Positions 43,658 through 51,492 of a stretch of DNA of 64,000 nucleotides are shown in pieces. This stretch comes from Flagellimonas beolgyonensis. Its GTDB lineage: Bacteria > Bacteroidota > Bacteroidia > Flavobacteriales > Flavobacteriaceae. Position numbers and translations under genes: made by a program. Every line of letters starts with the position of its first letter. Within the stretch, counting starts at the first letter, position 1. The stretch is from positions 124,001-188,000 of the forward strand of contig NZ_RZMY01000016.1 in assembly GCF_003992615.1 (NCBI RefSeq). The letters run 5' to 3'. The notes beneath the pieces were generated by a model. That model did no database searches and had not been told where the DNA came from. It saw only the letters and a list, made by a program, of their open reading frames with translations.

Positions 43658-45274
43658 TTATATATGTTCATTTAAACTATGGTGCGAATCGATCAATGGT
43701 CCACCTTTCATGATTTCTTCGGAAGCTTGACTGGCGAATTTGTCAAAGTTGATATGGAACGAATGTGCCAATTGGATGGCCTTGCTCACATAGGCCCCTT
43801 TTTGAAGCCATGTGTTCATGGGATCCAAGAGTTCGGTGGGCACACCTGGACAATATTTGGGCATGAACAATCCAAAAATGGGGTGTGTCTCATAATCCAC
43901 TTCATCCAATTTACCTTCCAAAATGGCCGAAATCATGGCGCGTGTGTACTTCAATTTGATTCGTGATCCCACGCCGTAGGGACCACCACTCCATCCCGTA
44001 TTCACCAACCAAACGCTCACCCCTGCCTCGCGCATTTTTTTGCTCAGCATTTCGGCATAGACTGCTGGGTGCAATGGCATAAAAGGTTCTCCAAAACAAG
44101 CAGAGAATGATGGAACAGGTTCGGTAATGCCCGCTTCCGTACCAGCCACTTTGGCCGTATATCCTGAAATGAAATGGTAGGCCGCCTGACCCGGGGTCAG
44201 TTTGGAGACCGGGGGCAACACCCCAAAGGCATCACAGGTTAGGAAAAAAATATGTTTGGGATTGGAAGCATAGGAAGGCACCTGAATATTGTCAATATGA
44301 TCAATGGGATAGCTCACCCTAGTATTTTGGGTGATACTGCTGTCAAAATAATCCACCTCTTTGGTCCCTTTTTTGAACACCACATTTTCCAAAAGGGCTC
44401 CTGGGCGAATGGCCCTATAAATATCCGGCTCCTTTTCTTCGGTTAAATCGATAACTTTTGCATAGCAACCACCCTCAAAATTGAAAATGGTGTTTTCCTT
44501 GGTCCAACCATGCTCATCGTCCCCGATCAGTTTTCGGCTGGGATCGGCGGATAACGTGGTCTTTCCTGTTCCGGAAAGCCCGAAAAATATGGCCGTGACC
44601 CCATCTTCCCCAACGTTGGCGGAGCAGTGCATGGGCAACACCTCTTTTTCCGTGGGCAAAATAAGGTTCAAGGCAGAGAAAATACCCTTTTTCATTTCGC
44701 CGGTATAGGCAGACCCGCCCACAAGTGCCACTTTTTTGGTAAAATTCAATATGGAGAAATTTCCGCTCAAAATACCAACTTCTGCAGGATTTGGTGCCTC
44801 GTACCCTGGCGCACAAAGTACCAGCCATTCCTCTTCGAAACCATCCAAATCCTTTTCATCCAATCGGAGGAACATGTTCTTGATGAAATAATTGGACCAC
44901 GGATATTCTGTAATAGTCCTAACATTCATCCGATATTTTGGATCGGCACAAACGTAGGCATCCCTCACATAGACTTCCTTGCCTGAAAGATATTCTACAA
45001 CTTCATCGTACAGTTTATCAAAATTTTCAGGTGAGATGGGTTTGTTGATGCGTCCCCACCACACTTTATCGGAAGTGTATTCGTCCTTCACCAAAAAACG
45101 ATCTTTTGGGGAACGCCCTGTAAATTTTCCAGTATTGATACAAAGGGTGCCGTTGGAGGTCTCCGTACCCATCCCCTTTTCCAAAGTGATTTTTTGCAAG
45201 GTCTCGGCATTGAGGTTCCAATGTGCTGTTACGTTTTGCAATCCATACTTGCCAAGGTCTTTGGTTGAGCTCAT
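43658..45274 (-). CDS. pckA: phosphoenolpyruvate carboxykinase (ATP)
   Basis: A 538-residue ATP-type PEPCK interconverting oxaloacetate and PEP. The kinase-1a P-loop GLSGTGKTTLSADPSRKLIGDDEHGW (about 240-265) and the acidic metal site are intact, as is the family's GKFTGRSPKDRF N-terminal segment. It is co-transcribed with PFK. In Bacteroidota this enzyme can run in the carboxylating direction during fermentation; whether it does so here is not visible. No Fnr-type box was found in its 162-nt upstream gap. Confidence 0.95.
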   Translation of the reverse strand: MSSTKDLGKYGLQNVTAHWNLNAETLQKITLEKGMGTETSNGTLCINTGKFTGRSPKDRFLVKDEYTSDKVWWGRINKPISPENFDKLYDEVVEYLSGKEVYVRDAYVCADPKYRMNVRTITEYPWSNYFIKNMFLRLDEKDLDGFEEEWLVLCAPGYEAPNPAEVGILSGNFSILNFTKKVALVGGSAYTGEMKKGIFSALNLILPTEKEVLPMHCSANVGEDGVTAIFFGLSGTGKTTLSADPSRKLIGDDEHGWTKENTIFNFEGGCYAKVIDLTEEKEPDIYRAIRPGALLENVVFKKGTKEVDYFDSSITQNTRVSYPIDHIDNIQVPSYASNPKHIFFLTCDAFGVLPPVSKLTPGQAAYHFISGYTAKVAGTEAGITEPVPSFSACFGEPFMPLHPAVYAEMLSKKMREAGVSVWLVNTGWSGGPYGVGSRIKLKYTRAMISAILEGKLDEVDYETHPIFGLFMPKYCPGVPTELLDPMNTWLQKGAYVSKAIQLAHSFHINFDKFASQASEEIMKGGPLIDSHHSLNEHI

Positions 45275-45436
45275 ATTTTATAGTATTAATGGTTGTCAAT
45301 ATCAACTTATTCCAGGCCAATTGTTCAAAGTGAACGGTAGAGGCAAATCGTCAAAAATCCAATTGCCTTCATCATAACTTGGCGAGAGGCCATTTGAAAT
45401 CAATAAGCCTCCATAAAACATTAAATCATCTTGGAA

Positions 45437-46228
45437 CTAGTCCAAAGCCAAAACCGGAATCTCGGAATGCAAGGTCAACATTTTGGTCAATCGACCTTCG
45501 GATGGTGTACTTTTTCGCACATGGTTTCGTGGCAAAATGACCAAAAGATCGATGTCCTTTTCCTCAATATAGCTTAAAATACCTGCTTCGACATCTGCAT
45601 TTTTGTTGAAGGTATGATCGGCATAAAAATGCTCCAAGTAATATTCCAACAACTCTTCGGTATTCTCTACAATGGCATCCTCTTCATAAATGGACTCTTT
45701 GTATATAGTGAGCACATGAATACGGGAATCGAACGTTCTGGCCAAATCCAACAAACTGGCCAACACTTCCTTATCCTCAATTTTTTCACGACCCAACAAC
45801 AACGCTACATTTTTGGGTTCCTTTATGGGGCAGCCGTAGGGGATGGAAATCACTGAACAATTAGCATCCAACACCAATTTGGAGGTATTGGTAATCGCCT
45901 CATCGGTCACTTTGTCTCCCATGGTGCCCATCATGATCAAATCGGCGCCCGTTTGCTCTTGGATCTTTAAAATAGTATTGGTCACATCACCGATTTCCGT
46001 TTTGAATTCCGGTTTCCTTTGCAAGCGAACCCCAATGGAATCGACCACTTTTTCAAAATCAACTTTAAGTTTCGCCAAATCACCTTCACTGATCGGCATA
46101 ACACTTACATAAAGTGCCAAAATATCCACAGATCGTTGTGGCCCCACAAAATTGGCCACATATTCCAAGGCATTCAGGGAAGCTTCGGAAAAATCGAAAG
46201 GAACCAATATTTTGTTTACACTGCTCAT
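45437..46228 (-). CDS. universal stress protein, tandem Usp domains
   Basis: A 263-residue cytosolic protein with two Usp-like domains. The first starts NKILVPFDFSEASLNALEYV and has DLIMMGTMGDK; the second (about 140-263) is more divergent and includes DLLVILPRNHVRK, ending SEIPVLALD. The ATP-binding G-2x-G-9x-G(S/T) pattern is only partly conserved, so nucleotide binding is uncertain. The gene has its own Fnr-type box. The second Usp of this window (52868) has similar architecture. Confidence 0.85.
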   Translation of the reverse strand: MSSVNKILVPFDFSEASLNALEYVANFVGPQRSVDILALYVSVMPISEGDLAKLKVDFEKVVDSIGVRLQRKPEFKTEIGDVTNTILKIQEQTGADLIMMGTMGDKVTDEAITNTSKLVLDANCSVISIPYGCPIKEPKNVALLLGREKIEDKEVLASLLDLARTFDSRIHVLTIYKESIYEEDAIVENTEELLEYYLEHFYADHTFNKNADVEAGILSYIEEKDIDLLVILPRNHVRKSTPSEGRLTKMLTLHSEIPVLALD

Positions 46229-46261
46229 ACCTAAAACATTTAAATTTTCATTCTGTTATTT

Positions 46262-46304
46262 CAAAAGTAGACCCGGCCCTTCATCTAAAACATGACAGAG
46301 GTCA
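46262..46304 (-). promoter_or_regulatory. Fnr-type box and -7 element for the Usp gene
   Basis: TGACAGAGGTCA (46293-46304) is 23 nt from TACTTTTG (46269-46262, minus strand), a perfect TAnnTTTG. The predicted start leaves a leader of about 30 nt before the Usp ATG at 46228. The divergent kinase gene has no -7 element at the mirrored distance. Confidence 0.75.
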
Positions 46305-46423
46305 GTTTTTAAACTTTTGCCTGATATTAGGAAAAAATCCGTCGCCATAAAAGTTTGGGAAGTTATTTTTTTGATAGCATATTGGCTATATTTAAAATCT
46401 GCAAATCATCACAACCTAAAATT

Positions 46424-47398
46424 ATGGATTTAGTAATTGGCATTGACATCGGTGGTACCAAAACCAAAATTGGTTTGGTGGATGCACAGGGAATCTGTTT
46501 GGACCAAAGCCATTTCAACACAAAGGATTATCCGAATCTGGAGGAATATTTCGATAAAATCCAAAATTCGGTGGATACGCTGGTCGGCAATATAGGCACC
46601 TCCGTCAATCTTATTGGATGCGGCATTGGCGCTCCCAATGCTTCCAGTAAAAAGGGAACTATAGAAAATGCAAGCAACCTTGTTTGGAAAGGCAGTATTC
46701 CCTTGGTGGAAAAACTTAAAAAACGGATGGACATGCCCATTCGGATCATGAACGATGCCAGCGCCGCGGCCTTGGGGGAAATGCTGTTTGGTACTGCCAA
46801 AAACATGACCGACTTTATCGTGATAACTCTTGGAACCGGATTTGGTGCCGGTATTGTGGCCAATGGCCAACTTATTGATGGATTCGACGGTTTTGCCGGA
46901 GAACTGGGCCATGTGGACATGACCATGGGCGATGGAAGATTGACCGGACTTGGTGTTAGAGGTGGTCTTGAAGCCTATGTTTCGGCGACTGGACTTAAGC
47001 GGACCATTATGTATATGCAGAGCAAATATTTGATGGATAGCCGATTTAGAAATATTGCCTATAACGACCTTCATGGCGAGGAAATTACCCAGGCGGCGGA
47101 AGAAGGGGATGAAATTGCCTTAATGGCTTTCGATTATACGGCACGGATCATGGCTCAGGCCCTGGCCAATTTTACTGCATTTACACAACCCGAAGCCTTT
47201 ATCCTCATGGGTGGCCTCACCAACAGCGGCAAATGGATCATGGATCCCTTGGAAAAGTACTTCAATGCCTTCCTTTTGGAAGTGTACCGCGGTAAGGTAA
47301 AATTATTGCTTTCCGGGATGGAAGGCAAAACTGCCGCGATATGTGGTGCTGCCGCCCTAATTTGGGAAAACAACAAAAAAGAGTTGTCCAAAATGTAG
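46424..47398 (+). CDS. ROK-family sugar kinase (glucokinase-like)
   Basis: A 324-residue ROK kinase. The ATP-binding loop GIDIGGTKTKIG (5-16) and the sugar-binding run NDASAAALGEMLFG with GTGFGAGIVANGQL are intact. The ROK zinc motif (CGCGRxGCxE) is replaced by GLGVRGGLEAY, which lacks all the cysteines, so this member probably does not bind zinc. The ATG at 46424 starts the conserved N-terminus; an upstream in-frame ATG would add 23 unrelated residues. Glucose is the likely substrate by family, not proven. Confidence 0.85.
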   Translation: MDLVIGIDIGGTKTKIGLVDAQGICLDQSHFNTKDYPNLEEYFDKIQNSVDTLVGNIGTSVNLIGCGIGAPNASSKKGTIENASNLVWKGSIPLVEKLKKRMDMPIRIMNDASAAALGEMLFGTAKNMTDFIVITLGTGFGAGIVANGQLIDGFDGFAGELGHVDMTMGDGRLTGLGVRGGLEAYVSATGLKRTIMYMQSKYLMDSRFRNIAYNDLHGEEITQAAEEGDEIALMAFDYTARIMAQALANFTAFTQPEAFILMGGLTNSGKWIMDPLEKYFNAFLLEVYRGKVKLLLSGMEGKTAAICGAAALIWENNKKELSKM

Positions 47399-47417
47399 AA
47401 TCAGCAATTTAAAAGCC

Positions 47418-47460
47418 TGATTATTATCATGTTTTTTATTTTATGACCTATCTATCTTTA
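47418..47460 (+). promoter_or_regulatory. Fnr-type box and -7 element for tonB
   Basis: TGATTATTATCA (47418-47429) is 23 nt from TATCTTTA (47453-47460), which deviates from TAnnTTTG only at the last base. This is the TGAT/ATCA variant, identical in half-sites to the box at 63759. The ATG is at 47483. Confidence 0.6.
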
Positions 47461-47482
47461 CGTTAGTTAAATAGAAAAAGTC

Positions 47483-48211
47483 ATGAAACCCAAAAAGAAC
47501 CCAAATGCCGAAATAGGACGCAATAGCAGTCTTTATTTCATGATAGGCCTAACTTCGGTATTGTTAGTTACATGGCAATCTTTGGAAGTTAAGGTCTATG
47601 AAAGTGAATCCGAAATATCAGAAGTTGTACAATTGACCGACGATCTTAAGGAAGATGTTCCCATCACAGAAATGCTTCGTACTCCCCCACCTCCCCCACC
47701 TCCCTCTGCTCCCGATGTAATAGAGATAGTGGAAGACGTGGTCGATGTGGAAGAAACTGTAATAGAAAGTACTGAAAGTAGTCAAGAAACCTTTATCGAG
47801 GATGCCATCGTTAATATTAATGATGTTGAGGTAGAAGAAGTTGAAGATGACGTAGTTGTCCCCTTTGCCATTATTGAGTATGTACCTGTTTTTCCAGGTT
47901 GTGAAGATTTAAAGACCCAGCAGGAACGCAAGGAATGTTTCAATGAAAAAGTTCAGGAGCACATCAAAAAGAATTTCACCTATCCTCCTACAGCACTTGA
48001 AATGCACATTACCGGACGGGTCCACTTGCAATTCGTAATCGATTCCAAAGGAAGGGTCACCGATATCCAAAAACGGGGTCCGGACCGATTGTTGGAAGCA
48101 GAGGCTGTTCGAATTATAGCTTCCCTTCCACAGGTAAAACCAGGTGAGCAACGCGGTAAACCCGTAAGTGTAAAATACAGCATCCCCATCAACTTTGTAA
48201 TGAAAGAATAA
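47483..48211 (+). CDS. TonB-family energy transducer
   Basis: A 242-residue TonB: a short cytoplasmic start (KPKKNPNAEIGRNS), one membrane helix (about 17-34), a proline run followed by a long acidic, Val/Glu-rich periplasmic rod (about 70-125), and a C-terminal TonB domain (about 160-242, YPPTALEMHITGRVHLQFVIDSKG). The preceding FPGCEDLKTQQERKECFNEKVQ with two Cys is typical of Bacteroidota TonB. It would couple an ExbBD motor to outer-membrane TonB-dependent receptors. A strong terminator follows. Confidence 0.92.
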   Translation: MKPKKNPNAEIGRNSSLYFMIGLTSVLLVTWQSLEVKVYESESEISEVVQLTDDLKEDVPITEMLRTPPPPPPPSAPDVIEIVEDVVDVEETVIESTESSQETFIEDAIVNINDVEVEEVEDDVVVPFAIIEYVPVFPGCEDLKTQQERKECFNEKVQEHIKKNFTYPPTALEMHITGRVHLQFVIDSKGRVTDIQKRGPDRLLEAEAVRIIASLPQVKPGEQRGKPVSVKYSIPINFVMKE

Positions 48212-48230
48212 CTTTTGGGGAAATGTGAAA

Positions 48231-48260
48231 AAGGTCCAAGCCAAAACTTGGACCTTTTTT
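48231..48260 (+). terminator. bidirectional terminator after tonB
   Basis: AAGGTCCAAG (48231-48240) and CTTGGACCTT (48247-48256) form a 10-bp stem, loop CCAAAA, with TTTTTT on the plus strand and an A-run on the left. It also serves the converging aspartoacylase-like gene, whose stop at 48260 abuts the stem. Confidence 0.85.
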
Positions 48261-49462
48261 TATGGCTTGAACCAAGGGGTGTTCCGATACTCCTCGGATT
48301 TGGAAGCACGTTCCCTGCTTTTGACCACCAAATGGGTAGTATCGAATTGTCTGGCTCGATACCCCAACAGGTGAAAAACGGATTTGGCGAAGAAGCGGGC
48401 CACTTTTTGATCGACCACCAAGGTATCCTTTTCCTTGGAGCGCCATGCTACCCCAGGGAGGCATACCAAAAGGTGATCCACCTTAAATTGCCTTAATTGT
48501 TTGGAAAGCCAAAGTAAAAATCGGGGCACCGGTTTTATAAAATAAAATCCTTCACTGCCTTGCTTTTGATACAAAGGCATAAATATCTGACGCTTTTTGG
48601 TCGTCTTTAGTTCCACACCATCAACCATGGCCAAACTTCTGCCCTTGGCCACCACCTGAAAATTGACAAACCCCGGAAACATTTTAAAATGGCCATCGGG
48701 CCCAATATCATGTTGATGGTATATCTCATAAAACTTATGAGGTGCCGTAGCAGCACGGGAAATGGCCCATTTTAATGCGGCCATCCTTCGTTCGGACAGG
48801 GCAATGGATTGTGTCAATCCCAACGAATACTGCACAAAGTTTACACTATTTTCAATGGCCCTTTCATCGTCATGTTGCCCACTTTCAAACCCTAAGGAAA
48901 CATAGCCCAATTCGTTGATATAGCTCAATAGGGCACCATGCAAGTATTCTTCAATTCCCAAAATGACCGGTAAGGGATACTGGGACGCAAATTTTCGGTT
49001 CAACAGACTATCGTTCATCACCATAAAAGGGGATGAGTCACTGGAAGTGGTATGAAGGTCCAAGAAGTAAAAAGGCGGTTTTCCATTTTTGATGATTTCC
49101 CGTAATAAGGCATACAGATTTTGGAGTTCCAATTCTTCATCATACCCATTCGATGATTCAAGCGAAATACCATCTATTCGATTGGGAAACCAAATGCGAT
49201 TGAGATCTTCCTTTTGATACCTAGTGCCATTTTGCAATGCGCCCAAGTTCCCTGCCAACCCGTACACCTCTCCCCTAATCGGCAAATGCGATTCCCTAAT
49301 TTCACCGAACACCTGTTTCAAGGCAAAAACGCCCGCCGGCTCATTGCCATGGATACCTCCAAAGAAAACCACAGTGGGGCCATCATCTGTACCTTTTAAA
49401 TGGTCGATGACACGTTCAACTTCCAATGTCTCCTGTAATGCCAGGCTGCGAACTGTTGCCAT
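48260..49462 (-). CDS. succinylglutamate desuccinylase/aspartoacylase-family hydrolase
   Basis: A 400-residue zinc carboxypeptidase-fold amidohydrolase. Zinc ligands are visible: His38 and Glu41 in GGIHGNEPAG and His137 in LDLHTTSSD; Asn88-Arg89 (DLNRIW) fits the substrate carboxylate site, and Glu in LGFESGQHDDERA fits the general base. It is longer than aspartoacylase (about 310), with a C-terminal beta-rich part of ~100 residues. It starts 2 nt after the stop of a GCS2-CBS ligase, so the pair is co-expressed. It probably cleaves an N-acyl or gamma-glutamyl-type amide; the substrate is unknown. Confidence 0.82.
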   Translation of the reverse strand: MATVRSLALQETLEVERVIDHLKGTDDGPTVVFFGGIHGNEPAGVFALKQVFGEIRESHLPIRGEVYGLAGNLGALQNGTRYQKEDLNRIWFPNRIDGISLESSNGYDEELELQNLYALLREIIKNGKPPFYFLDLHTTSSDSSPFMVMNDSLLNRKFASQYPLPVILGIEEYLHGALLSYINELGYVSLGFESGQHDDERAIENSVNFVQYSLGLTQSIALSERRMAALKWAISRAATAPHKFYEIYHQHDIGPDGHFKMFPGFVNFQVVAKGRSLAMVDGVELKTTKKRQIFMPLYQKQGSEGFYFIKPVPRFLLWLSKQLRQFKVDHLLVCLPGVAWRSKEKDTLVVDQKVARFFAKSVFHLLGYRARQFDTTHLVVKSRERASKSEEYRNTPWFKP

Positions 49463-49464
49463 TC

Positions 49465-51309
49465 CTATAAATCCACTTTACTGATGATGCCCACAATATG
49501 GGTATCCACACAAACTGGCAAACAGCCTATTTGGTGATCTGCCATCATTTTTTTGGCCACTTCAATTTCTGTTTTGGGCTCCACAGTGATCACTTCATTG
49601 ATCATAATATCGGATACCCGTACCTCATGCATGTCCATACGACCCAATTTTTCGATATGGCTCCAGGTAAGCAAGCCAACCAGTTCACCCTTTCCGTTTT
49701 CCACAGGTAGATGGTGGATATTGTTCCATTGCATGATCGCGATGGCCAAATTGGCATAATCGTCTTCATACAACTTCATGAGTTTGGTGGACATGATCTG
49801 GCCCACCCAATGAAAGGCCTCCATGGTCTTGTCCATGCCTTCGATGTTTTTCCATTGGTGCACCGGAACATTGGTCAACTGGTTATGGTACATGGCCTTT
49901 GTGAGTTGTACAATGGCGCTATCCAACTTGATCTGTTTGCGAAGCGACCTGAAGTTATTGATCTGCCAATCGGCCCCAGTTCCTTTTCCTACCCTTTCAT
50001 CGATAATGCCCAACAGCTCAACAATATCCGATTCATTAACTTGGAATTTTCGGAGTCCTTCGTATGCGATGGGAAGCAGTTCCTCCCTCACCAACTTTTT
50101 CACCGTCATGGCACGGCCCATCCACGAGAACATGGCTTGCCTACCGTTCTGGGCGGCCCGTAAAAAATTGACCTTGGCCTCCCTAAAATCCATAATACAA
50201 GGAAGATCATCATATTTTGTTGGTCGCCCCACCATAAGACCCACCCAAAACGCAAAATTGGCAATTTCATCAATTACCGTGGGGCCCGAGGGAATATAGC
50301 GGTTTTCGATTCGCAAATGGGGTTTTCCATTGCCTACCCCATAGCAAGGGCGGTTCCATCGGTACACGGTACTGTTGAACAAACTCAGTGCTTCCAATTT
50401 GGGTATTTTTCCCTCACGAAGCACATCCAGTGAACTTCGCTCAATAGGTTTGGTCAGTAAAATACGATGGGTGGAAATGTCCTGTTTAAAAATCTCGGCA
50501 GGTGAAGCTATTTGCCAGCGTTCACCAAACCCGACCCTTGCCACTTGCTCTTTAACGGCCTTGGTCCATTTGCGGGTATCCAAACTTTGTTGAAATAGGG
50601 CTATTCGGGTTTCCCGCCACAATTCTTTGCCCAAAAGTAAGGGCGAGTTACAGGCAGTTCCCAGCACTGGCCCCGAAATGGCCTGGGCCCAATTGTAACT
50701 TTTTATAAAATCGTCTTGGGGAATCTGTAAATGTAGTTGGAAGCTGGTATTGCATGCCTCAAAGAGTACCGAATCATGATGGAGCGACAATTCATCCGCG
50801 CCTTTTATCCGAACCGAAAAATCGTCTCCTCGCCATGCTTTTAAAATATCGTTCAATTTGTAATAGCGCAGTATCGGGGTCATGAACTCCATTCGAAGTT
50901 CATCCCTGCTTATGGTGGGCAATATACCCGTAAGCAAAATGCGTGTATTGTGTTCTTCGGCCTTGTTCCGCGCCTTTTTCAAAAGGGATTCCAACTGTTC
51001 TTGCATGGAACGAAAGCACTCATTGCCCAATTGTACCGGGTCTAGATTGGCCTCCATGTTATAGCTGGCCAGTTCGGTAGTAAAATGAGGGTCGTCAATA
51101 GCTTTGATGATCTCAAGGGATTTGGCCGCAGGTCGATAATCGGAATTGATCAGGCACATTTCCTGTTCCGCTCCGATACGAACCACATCACTTTCGATCA
51201 TTCTTTCCTTGATCATGGTCTCCAAGGACTTGATATCATCTATCAAATGTTGGACAAAGACCATGCGTTCCCGTTCGTCAAAATTACTTTTTGCAATATG
51301 TTCACCCAT
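49465..51309 (-). CDS. glutamate-cysteine-ligase-like (GCS2) protein with C-terminal CBS pair
   Basis: A 614-residue fusion. The N-terminal ~450 residues resemble the ATP-dependent carboxylate-amine ligases of the GCS2/YbdK type: metal-binding GAEQEM (46-51), ASYNMEANLDP (81-91), a FQLHLQIP strand and RIENRYIPSGPT. The last ~140 residues are two CBS motifs (MSTKLMKLYEDDYANLAIAIMQWNNIHHLPVEN and VSDIMINEVITVEPKTEIEVAKKMM), which commonly sense adenine nucleotides. The protein ends abruptly at SKVDL, at the last CBS strand. It is tightly linked to an aspartoacylase-like gene and preceded by an Fnr-type box. True gamma-glutamylcysteine synthesis is possible but not implied. Confidence 0.8.
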   Translation of the reverse strand: MGEHIAKSNFDERERMVFVQHLIDDIKSLETMIKERMIESDVVRIGAEQEMCLINSDYRPAAKSLEIIKAIDDPHFTTELASYNMEANLDPVQLGNECFRSMQEQLESLLKKARNKAEEHNTRILLTGILPTISRDELRMEFMTPILRYYKLNDILKAWRGDDFSVRIKGADELSLHHDSVLFEACNTSFQLHLQIPQDDFIKSYNWAQAISGPVLGTACNSPLLLGKELWRETRIALFQQSLDTRKWTKAVKEQVARVGFGERWQIASPAEIFKQDISTHRILLTKPIERSSLDVLREGKIPKLEALSLFNSTVYRWNRPCYGVGNGKPHLRIENRYIPSGPTVIDEIANFAFWVGLMVGRPTKYDDLPCIMDFREAKVNFLRAAQNGRQAMFSWMGRAMTVKKLVREELLPIAYEGLRKFQVNESDIVELLGIIDERVGKGTGADWQINNFRSLRKQIKLDSAIVQLTKAMYHNQLTNVPVHQWKNIEGMDKTMEAFHWVGQIMSTKLMKLYEDDYANLAIAIMQWNNIHHLPVENGKGELVGLLTWSHIEKLGRMDMHEVRVSDIMINEVITVEPKTEIEVAKKMMADHQIGCLPVCVDTHIVGIISKVDL

Positions 51310-51342
51310 AGGAACAGAAATTAATCTCCATTACAGATAGTA

Positions 51343-51385
51343 TAAATCTACAGTACATTATCCCCGAAAAATATGATACTTGTCA
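51343..51385 (-). promoter_or_regulatory. Fnr-type box and -7 element for the ligase-CBS operon
   Basis: TGATACTTGTCA (51374-51385) lies 23 nt from TAGATTTA (51350-51343, minus strand), one base off TAnnTTTG. The box is one of two in the 165-bp divergent gap with the hemN-like gene. Confidence 0.68.
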
Positions 51386-51424
51386 GGCCACAAAGCCTTG
51401 TCTTATATTGGCCACCTCCCATAC

Positions 51425-51467
51425 TGACATTTGTCATATTTTGTAAATCCACATCCAAGTATTTTTG
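51425..51467 (+). promoter_or_regulatory. Fnr-type box and -7 element for the hemN-usp operon
   Basis: A perfect palindrome-like TGACATTTGTCA (51425-51436) lies 23 nt from a perfect -7 TATTTTTG (51460-51467). The predicted start near 51472-51474 almost coincides with the first ATG (51475), arguing that the second in-frame ATG (51493) is used. Confidence 0.8.
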
Positions 51468-51492
51468 AGCTATAATGATAAGGTATGCAGCT

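Noticed and set aside
45292..45306. GTTGTCAATATCAAC palindrome just upstream of pckA
   Set aside because: Half-sites and spacing do not match TGAY-N4-RTCA, and no -7 element is at the proper distance; I do not count pckA in the regulon.
47685..47712. CCCCCACCTCC repeats in tonB as a possible tandem-repeat locus
   Set aside because: They encode the normal proline run of TonB; the repeat is short and explained by the protein.
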